From positions 1 to 18,163 of the forward strand of contig JAUQZE010000036.1 in assembly GCA_030587365.1 (NCBI GenBank): a DNA stretch of 18,163 bases, written 5' to 3'. Both the position numbers and the translations under genes were made by a program. Origin of the DNA: Candidatus Freyarchaeota archaeon (GTDB lineage Archaea; Asgardarchaeota; Jordiarchaeia; Jordiarchaeales; Jordiarchaeaceae). Below are positions 13,633 through 18,163 of this stretch, piece by piece (the stretch's first letter is position 1; each line of letters begins with the position of its first letter). Below the pieces are notes generated by a model that had not been told where the DNA came from, did not search any database, and worked only from the letters and a program-made list of their open reading frames with translations.

Positions 13633-14679
13633 CTATGGTTTCTTTTCAAGTGTTGCCACCATTAAAGCCATAGCATAAGCTGGAGACATATCCGCTCCTT
13701 TCCCGCCAATAATCTGTCCCAAATCGATTATATCCCTAAACCCCGCTTCTATAGCGGCTTTACGAGCCAAGAAATTTCTTCCTGTCCCCGTTACAACGAT
13801 TCTTTCAATATCGGTGTTCCTAGTAGCAACTTGGATTAGAGCTTCTCTTATCTGGCTTAACTGGCATTGGAAAATGTACTGGGCGATTTCGTAAATCTCA
13901 TTTTTCTGAAGCATATCGGTATCTGCGCACACCACCCGAGCCAAGCGTGCCAAACTATGCTCGACTGTTTTACATCTACCATCCGCTGTTTCACAAGAAT
14001 ACTCTTCTTCACTGATATTATTAAGAATCAAGTGCACATCGGCAGAAAGGGCGAACTTCTCTGACGAAACTCTACAGTCCTTCCCCCAAACGGGAATGCG
14101 GCTCACAATCGCAGGTATCTCTGTTCTTAGCGTACCCGTGTAAACAAGTTCTCCCGATATTAGTCTTTCAGTATCCGTTTTTCCAATGGTCTTCGGTTTC
14201 CCGTCAACTATTGGTATAATGTCTGTAGTGGTACTTCCCGCATCTATTAGAAAACAATCTCTAATATAGCGACCCACCATCCAAGCCGTCGCAGCCCAAT
14301 TAGCCGCGGCAACTCTTAGAGGCTTTTCCCTAGCTTCATTAATGGTTACAAGATTGGCGTCGACATCAACCACCCAGACACTAGTTTCGGGAAATGCCTC
14401 TTCTATGGAGTCCAGAATATGGTTTACTCCCTCACGCTTGGTTTGGTAGGCGTCAGAAAGCTCCGCAGTCATTGTGACCCCTACGGAGTTGGGGCTTCTA
14501 TTTTTACACAGATCATCTCGGACTCGGGCTAAGAGTTGAGGTAGTTCCGAAAGGGAATGTTGCCAAATCGGAAAATATACTGAACGAGTCTCGTAACTAT
14601 CCACAGTATCTCTGGAATCTGTGTACAGTGCCACGGCTTTCGTATTTACGCCCCCTATATCCCATCCTAAAAAGAGCAA
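13633..14679 (-). CDS. mfnF: MfnF-like enzyme of methanofuran biosynthesis
   Basis: This 348-residue protein of the hydantoinase/oxoprolinase-like ASKHA fold belongs by pattern to the H4MPT-linked C1-pathway family that includes MfnF. That enzyme couples the furan unit (F1-PP) to gamma-glutamyltyramine in methanofuran assembly. Nucleotide-binding motifs are the N-terminal GWDIGGVNTKA (residues 5-15), DAGSTTTD (146-153) and VVTGTGRNF (295-303). A Cys-containing insert (SCETADGRC, 228-236) might bind metal. The TTG at 14679 is supported by GGGTGG seven bases upstream. It lies 30 bases after the helical gene and downstream of the mfnD-like ATP-grasp gene on the same strand, which strongly supports the pathway assignment. 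Confidence 0.85.
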   Translation of the reverse strand: MLFLGWDIGGVNTKAVALYTDSRDTVDSYETRSVYFPIWQHSLSELPQLLARVRDDLCKNRSPNSVGVTMTAELSDAYQTKREGVNHILDSIEEAFPETSVWVVDVDANLVTINEAREKPLRVAAANWAATAWMVGRYIRDCFLIDAGSTTTDIIPIVDGKPKTIGKTDTERLISGELVYTGTLRTEIPAIVSRIPVWGKDCRVSSEKFALSADVHLILNNISEEEYSCETADGRCKTVEHSLARLARVVCADTDMLQKNEIYEIAQYIFQCQLSQIREALIQVATRNTDIERIVVTGTGRNFLARKAAIEAGFRDIIDLGQIIGGKGADMSPAYAMALMVATLEKKP

Positions 14680-14709
14680 GACAAAACCACCCTACATTTT
14701 AGCTTTACT

Positions 14710-15243
14710 TTACTTTATTAATCCTTCCTTCTTCGCCATTTCGATTAAACCAGTTGGTGCAGTTAGCCCTCTTTCGTCCATCATGTCTGTAACTCTCATT
14801 AGAGCGCTGCTCCAATTCTTAATCGCCTCCTCACCGAATCTGCGTGTTTTTCTATCCCCCTCGCTATCTGTGAGTTTATCAAGGGACCACTTCAATATAC
14901 TGACTAAGTCAAAACAAGCTTCCGCAACTCCTGAAGCCCTTCCAAAGAATGCGCGGGCATCCTCTAAATCGGCAGAAAAGAGAGCGGCTGCGATAAAAGA
15001 CTCTACGGTAGCGTTAAGGGCTTGGCAAGCATGAGTGAAGGCTCTAATTGAGATAAGAAGGCACTCTCTACTATTCGTCGCCCCAAGTATTTCCTGAATG
15101 TTTCCGGCGCTCAGGTTACGTTGAATAATACGCCCTTCAGTAAACTTCTGAAAAGCGCTCTTAAAGTCTCCTCTTCCCACGGCTTCTTCTGCTTCTCGAA
15201 TAGTTTTCGTAAAGAGTGCGTTTCCCTTGGTACTTAAATCCAT
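14710..15243 (-). CDS. Unknown all-helical protein inside the methanofuran gene cluster
   Basis: The 177-residue protein is not recognised. It is predicted entirely helical, soluble and without a signal peptide. Long amphipathic helices are visible near residues 10-35 (NALFTKTIREAEEAVGRGDF), 65-95, 95-120 (DLEDARAFFGRASGVAEACF) and 135-160. The layout resembles a TPR- or HEPN-like helical bundle, but no HEPN R-x4-6-H motif is seen. The ATG at 15243 is set by GGAGGCG about six bases upstream. It sits 63 bases after mfnD and 30 bases before mfnF, so the three are very probably one transcript. The context suggests a scaffold or accessory factor in methanofuran formation; this is inference from position alone. 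Confidence 0.75.
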   Translation of the reverse strand: MDLSTKGNALFTKTIREAEEAVGRGDFKSAFQKFTEGRIIQRNLSAGNIQEILGATNSRECLLISIRAFTHACQALNATVESFIAAALFSADLEDARAFFGRASGVAEACFDLVSILKWSLDKLTDSEGDRKTRRFGEEAIKNWSSALMRVTDMMDERGLTAPTGLIEMAKKEGLIK

Positions 15244-15306
15244 CCGTTCGCCTCCAACGGTGTTAAACTCTCAAAAAAAGATTAGCAGAAATCGCTATAA
15301 CTCTTG

Positions 15307-16548
15307 CTATTCTAAAACATCGGATTCCTCTCTTCCCGTTAACTCTTTTATTATCTCCTCTTTCATTTTTTCTATCTTCAACTTTGCGAGTTCTTCGTTT
15401 TCGGAGTGTGCTACCAAAACGGCCTGTTTTTTTCCCTTCACTGGGAAGGGAGGAGCCGCTACACCCTCACGCCTCGCAATTATTCTGAATTTATCCTCAT
15501 CGATTTTGAGGGTATCCGGGAGTTCAACCTTTTTGAAGTAAGCACACCCCTCAAGATTAACTTTTGATGGTAGAATCTTGCTGGTAACCGCCTCAGATAT
15601 CATTCCTGCAGCGTTTTTCCTAAGAACCTTTCTCAAACCCAAATAAGAGGTCGTGAGACGCGGATTAACCTCTAGAATCGTTACCTCATCTTTAGAGAGT
15701 ATCAGATCCACCCCCGCGTACCCCTGTAATCCTTCAATGCTTTCCACAAGGGTTTTCGTAGCCTCAAATGTAGACTCCTTTAATCTGTGTCTTAGAGGAA
15801 CGTATCCTCCCTCATACTTGGACTCCTCTAATGGAGATTTCATTCTCATCAACTGGAAATTTAGAGATAGAGGAAAGGCGGTTTCCCCATTCGAAATCAA
15901 GCTAGCGCTCGCGTCTACACCCTTCACGAATTCCTCTAAAAGAAATACGTCACGATTACTTACGCTGCGAATCTTTTCTATGGCTGGCGGGATTTCCTCA
16001 CTTTTACTTACAAGACTCATACCCTCGCTACCGGCACCATCCAAAACCTTAAACACGACCGGATATCCTATATCGCTAACCATTTTCTCAATTTTGTCAA
16101 AGGAACTAGTGGTTCCCAGAAGTCTGTGTTCCGGGACTTTCAATCCCAATTTTTTTGCTATTCCCAGAAGTCTGCTCTTATCGGTGGTTATTTCTATTCC
16201 TGAGGGGAGAGGACTAAAAAGTTCAACTCCCGATTTAACTACTTCTGAGGCTAATGAGTACAGAACACCATTAGTTTCCGGTGCAATTAAAAACGCTGCG
16301 TCGGCCTCGCTCAGCATTTCCGGAAAGACAGGTGAATCGGAGCCATAAACCACTTCGACGTGATTCGCCTTTAGGGGAAGGTCAAACCTAGCAATCCGAT
16401 GGTCGAGCGTTGTGTACACATTAAAACCTGCCTTTTTGAAATCCTCAACTGCGCAACGCAACATAGCATAGGCTTCACCGATAAGGCCGGAAATCTCTCC
16501 CTCAACAAAACCTCCACCAGAAAAAAATTCAAAAACCAATAATTTCAA
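15307..16548 (-). CDS. mfnD: Tyramine-glutamate ligase (MfnD-like ATP-grasp)
   Basis: An ATP-grasp ligase of 413 residues from TTG 16548. MfnD joins glutamate to tyramine through its gamma-carboxyl, an early step in methanofuran synthesis. Visible ATP-grasp parts are the N-terminal MKLLVFEFFSGGGF, the ATP loop VVFKVLDGAGSEGMSL, EEFVKG, and the Mg-binding ILEVNPRLTTSY (Glu293 and Asn295). The opening and overall length match MfnD better than biotin carboxylase or D-Ala ligase types. TTG 16548 is preferred to TTG 16572 because GGTGG lies five bases before it and the family opening starts there. The C-terminal 60 residues are charged and helical. It is the first gene of the leftward run, behind a TATA box at 16627-16634. 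Confidence 0.85.
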   Translation of the reverse strand: MKLLVFEFFSGGGFVEGEISGLIGEAYAMLRCAVEDFKKAGFNVYTTLDHRIARFDLPLKANHVEVVYGSDSPVFPEMLSEADAAFLIAPETNGVLYSLASEVVKSGVELFSPLPSGIEITTDKSRLLGIAKKLGLKVPEHRLLGTTSSFDKIEKMVSDIGYPVVFKVLDGAGSEGMSLVSKSEEIPPAIEKIRSVSNRDVFLLEEFVKGVDASASLISNGETAFPLSLNFQLMRMKSPLEESKYEGGYVPLRHRLKESTFEATKTLVESIEGLQGYAGVDLILSKDEVTILEVNPRLTTSYLGLRKVLRKNAAGMISEAVTSKILPSKVNLEGCAYFKKVELPDTLKIDEDKFRIIARREGVAAPPFPVKGKKQAVLVAHSENEELAKLKIEKMKEEIIKELTGREESDVLE

Positions 16549-16626
16549 CACAACCACCAGAACATATTTCAAGCCAAGCTACTAAGAGAACTCTAACAAA
16601 CTCCTATTCGACTAACTATAAACAAG

Positions 16627-16634
16627 TTTTTAAA
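16627..16634 (-). promoter_or_regulatory. TATA box of the mfnD-led operon
   Basis: On the minus strand TTTAAAAA in the context GATTTAAAAACTTG predicts transcription from about 16605 and a leader of about 55 bases. It lies between mfnD and the TnpB element, so insertion of the element stopped short of this promoter. Confidence 0.45.
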
Positions 16635-16676
16635 TCAGATACACGGCTCAAGCTTAAAAAAATTTATAGAGGATTA

Positions 16677-16715
16677 GCAAGAAAGCCCAGTCCCTTTAGG
16701 GCGGGGATGAATTGC
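16677..16715 (+). repeat. Left-end hairpin of the TnpB element
   Basis: GCAA (16677-16680) and TTGC (16712-16715) flank an imperfect inner stem of GCCCAGTCCC and GGGCGGGG around CTTTA. Subterminal hairpins of this composition are typical of IS200/IS605-family ends. The same design recurs at 7861-7903 in the opposite orientation. The exact element boundary cannot be set from one copy. Confidence 0.5.
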
Positions 16716-16721
16716 GGGGAG

Positions 16722-16729
16722 TTTAAATA
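16722..16729 (+). promoter_or_regulatory. TATA box of tnpB
   Basis: TTTAAATA lies directly after the end hairpin in the context GGGGAG-TTTAAATA-CTG. It predicts transcription from about 16752 and a leader of about 70 bases. Another weak box (AATTTATAG) lies at 16661-16669, outside the hairpin. Confidence 0.5.
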
Positions 16730-16823
16730 CTGAAAAAGGATGAAAAAAGAGGGAGTGAAAAGGGTATGCGGATAAACTGGGGTTTGAATCCTGCCCACAT
16801 CAAACTCATTATGACGGGGAGTT

Positions 16824-17954
16824 GTGCGCTTGAGGAGAACTAACACCTTCCGGCTGGTTCCAACAAAGGAGCAGAAGCAGAGACTGATAAACTTAGCCGA
16901 CAACTGCTCTCGAATGTACAACGAGATAAACCATAAACGCAGACAATCATTCTTCTCCGGCAGATTCGACTGGAACACCGACGAACAATACCACAAATAC
17001 AAGGGACTGGTCGGCTCCGCCACCGCCCAGCAAATCACACAAAAAAACAACGAAGCCTGGAAATCATACTGGGCACTCCTCAAGAAATGGAAAATGGGAA
17101 AGGTGGAGAATAAACCCAAACCTCCCAGATACTGGAAGGATCGAGAAACCGGAAAAAGACCCTTAAAAATCCTTGTAAGATGCGACAGCTACCATCTGGA
17201 AGAAAAAACCCTAAAACTCCCCCTCGGACTAAAAACCCAATGGAGGGGCCGAAACAGGTGGAAAGGTAAACAGGGCAGACTCGAAATAAACTATGACGAA
17301 CTCTCGGAGAAATGGTACGCCTACATGCCAGTAGAGGCCGAACTCCCTCTACATCAGCCAATTGGAGACAGAGAGGCGTACGTGGATCTGGGAGTGAAAG
17401 TCCCCATAATGGCAAATATAGAGGGGGAAGTGTTCGGCTACCGGGCGAACTCCATGCTCTCGGACTGGTGGTACTGGACACACAAAATAGCAGAACACCA
17501 GTCAATCCTGAAGGACGTAAACAATCGGTCAACCTCAAAGCTGTTGAAATCCTACTACAGGATGAGGCGGAGAAGATTCAGAAACAGTGTCAACGTGATG
17601 GTGAGGGACTTCGTTGAAAAGTGCCGGAACAGGGAAGTCTCCGAGATACTCTGCGGAGACCTGAGAGACATAAGAAATAACGCCAACTTCTCAAGGAAAA
17701 GCAACTCCATGATCCACAACTTCTGGTCAGTAGGATGCATAGTCCGGAGAATAGAAGAAGTAGCCGAGGAGCACGGGATAAGAGTAACGAGAGTCGATGA
17801 GAGAGGAACCTCATCAGAATGTCCGAGGTGCGGCTCAAGAAGAGTCAATAGAACTAAAAGAATGTTTAAGTGCCGAGACTGCGGACTGGAAGCACACAGA
17901 GACGCAGCAGGCTGCGTAAACATAGGGCTTGACGGTATGAAAAACTTCTTCTAG
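16824..17954 (+). CDS. tnpB: TnpB, RNA-guided RuvC-like nuclease of an IS1341-type element
   Basis: This 376-residue TnpB is of normal length. The N-terminal half holds the helical region (RLVPTKEQKQRLINLADNCS; NEINHKRR) and the beta wedge. RuvC-I is AYVDLG (Asp188), RuvC-II is EILCGDLRDIR (Gly278-Asp279), the zinc ribbon is Cys333, Cys336, Cys350, Cys353, and RuvC-III is AHRDAAGCVNI (Asp360). TnpB cuts DNA under guidance of an RNA made from the element's 3' end. No tnpA lies beside it, so the element is a stand-alone IS1341 type. The usual Glu of RuvC-II (E-D-L) reads Gly here. The GTG at 16824 is the assumed start; TTG 16830 after GGGGAG is equally good. It is richer in G+C than the mfn genes next door. 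Confidence 0.93.
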   Translation: MRLRRTNTFRLVPTKEQKQRLINLADNCSRMYNEINHKRRQSFFSGRFDWNTDEQYHKYKGLVGSATAQQITQKNNEAWKSYWALLKKWKMGKVENKPKPPRYWKDRETGKRPLKILVRCDSYHLEEKTLKLPLGLKTQWRGRNRWKGKQGRLEINYDELSEKWYAYMPVEAELPLHQPIGDREAYVDLGVKVPIMANIEGEVFGYRANSMLSDWWYWTHKIAEHQSILKDVNNRSTSKLLKSYYRMRRRRFRNSVNVMVRDFVEKCRNREVSEILCGDLRDIRNNANFSRKSNSMIHNFWSVGCIVRRIEEVAEEHGIRVTRVDERGTSSECPRCGSRRVNRTKRMFKCRDCGLEAHRDAAGCVNIGLDGMKNFF

Positions 17955-18140
17955 GCTTGATGAGTTGGTGGAGGACATGCATCGGCTGGCCCGTCCTGAG
18001 CATGACCCGTATGAGGTCGAGGGCTTGACTGGGCCTGTATCTTGAGCGGCTACCAAAATGCTCCACCCCGTGTGTGGTGAGAGCGTATGGATGCGTGCCG
18101 CGTGGAGCCGACGCAACGTGTATAGGAGGTGTCCTCCATG
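17955..18140 (+). ncRNA. Candidate omega/re RNA region downstream of tnpB
   Basis: After the tnpB stop the sequence becomes GC-rich and highly foldable. A nine-pair inverted repeat TGGAGGACA (17969-17977)/TGTCCTCCA (18130-18138) frames it. Inside are GACC/GGTC (about 18004-18018), GGCCC/GGGCC (about 17988-18035), GCTC-CACC with GGTG-A-GAGC (18060-18084) and GCTCCAC (18060-18066) with GTGGAGC (about 18102-18108). TnpB guide RNAs come from this position, overlapping the end of tnpB and running to the right end. The exact ends and the guide start cannot be set here. Confidence 0.45.
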
Positions 18141-18163
18141 GTTTGTGTAGGAATAATTGTTGT

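Noticed and set aside
15653..16348. Long rightward frame of 231 codons
   Set aside because: It is the antisense of the ATP-grasp gene; Ser/Leu/Pro-rich shadow composition with no recognisable fold.
17080..17538. Leftward 152-codon frame within tnpB
   Set aside because: Antisense shadow of a GC-richer coding region; the tnpB frame carries all the family motifs.

Overview
The window looks like chromosomal DNA of an archaeon. TATA boxes of the form TTTAAATA, TTATATG or CTTTATTA lie 25-70 bases before many starts. TTG and GTG starts are frequent and follow GGTGAT or GGAGG Shine-Dalgarno sequences. The gene content is archaeal: Lrp/AsnC regulator, zinc-ribbon threonine synthase, DUF2240 protein, methanofuran-biosynthesis genes and a stand-alone TnpB. 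The phylum cannot be fixed from these genes. Methanofuran genes would suit Bathyarchaeia-like or Asgard lineages; a probable selenoprotein with a eukaryote-like SECIS would favour Asgard. Both are inferences.

Layout. 1-234: 3' end of an unrecognised gene. 231-1913 (-): TPR plus ankyrin-repeat protein. 2225-2518 (+): small CPYC thioredoxin/glutaredoxin. 2581-3369 (-): FkbM-type methyltransferase, with a possible gene remnant upstream. 3657-4925 (+): glutamate dehydrogenase. 5203-5550 (+): HesB/IscA-like gene interrupted by one in-frame TGA and followed at once by a strong RNA fold, read here as a selenoprotein with a 3'-UTR SECIS. 5684-6478 and 6702-7604 (-): two different metallo-beta-lactamase-fold hydrolases. 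7922-8380 (+): Lrp/AsnC regulator whose leader carries a hairpin resembling the end of the TnpB element elsewhere in the window. 8582-11213 (+): two paralogous seven-helix membrane proteins on either side of a small longin/roadblock-like protein with a Cys/His-rich tail. 11380-12510 (+): threonine synthase. 12511-12902: no convincing gene, but several TATA-like boxes. 12903-16548 (-): a co-oriented run reading mfnD-like ATP-grasp ligase, an unknown all-helical protein, mfnF-like kinase-fold enzyme, then a DUF2240 protein. 16677-18163: IS1341-type TnpB element with a left-end hairpin and a GC-rich, foldable 3' region that may be the guide (omega/re) RNA.

How the genes work together. The clearest pathway is methanofuran side-chain assembly (mfnD, mfnF), implying C1 metabolism on methanofuran/tetrahydromethanopterin carriers. 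Glutamate dehydrogenase and threonine synthase are central nitrogen and amino-acid enzymes, and the Lrp protein is a plausible local regulator. The most unusual item is the HesB-like UGA gene: both halves of the protein are in one frame, the UGA sits where HesB/IscA proteins have their first conserved Cys, and a fold with UGA/UAAU internal-loop elements and an A-rich apical loop begins within ten bases of the stop codon.
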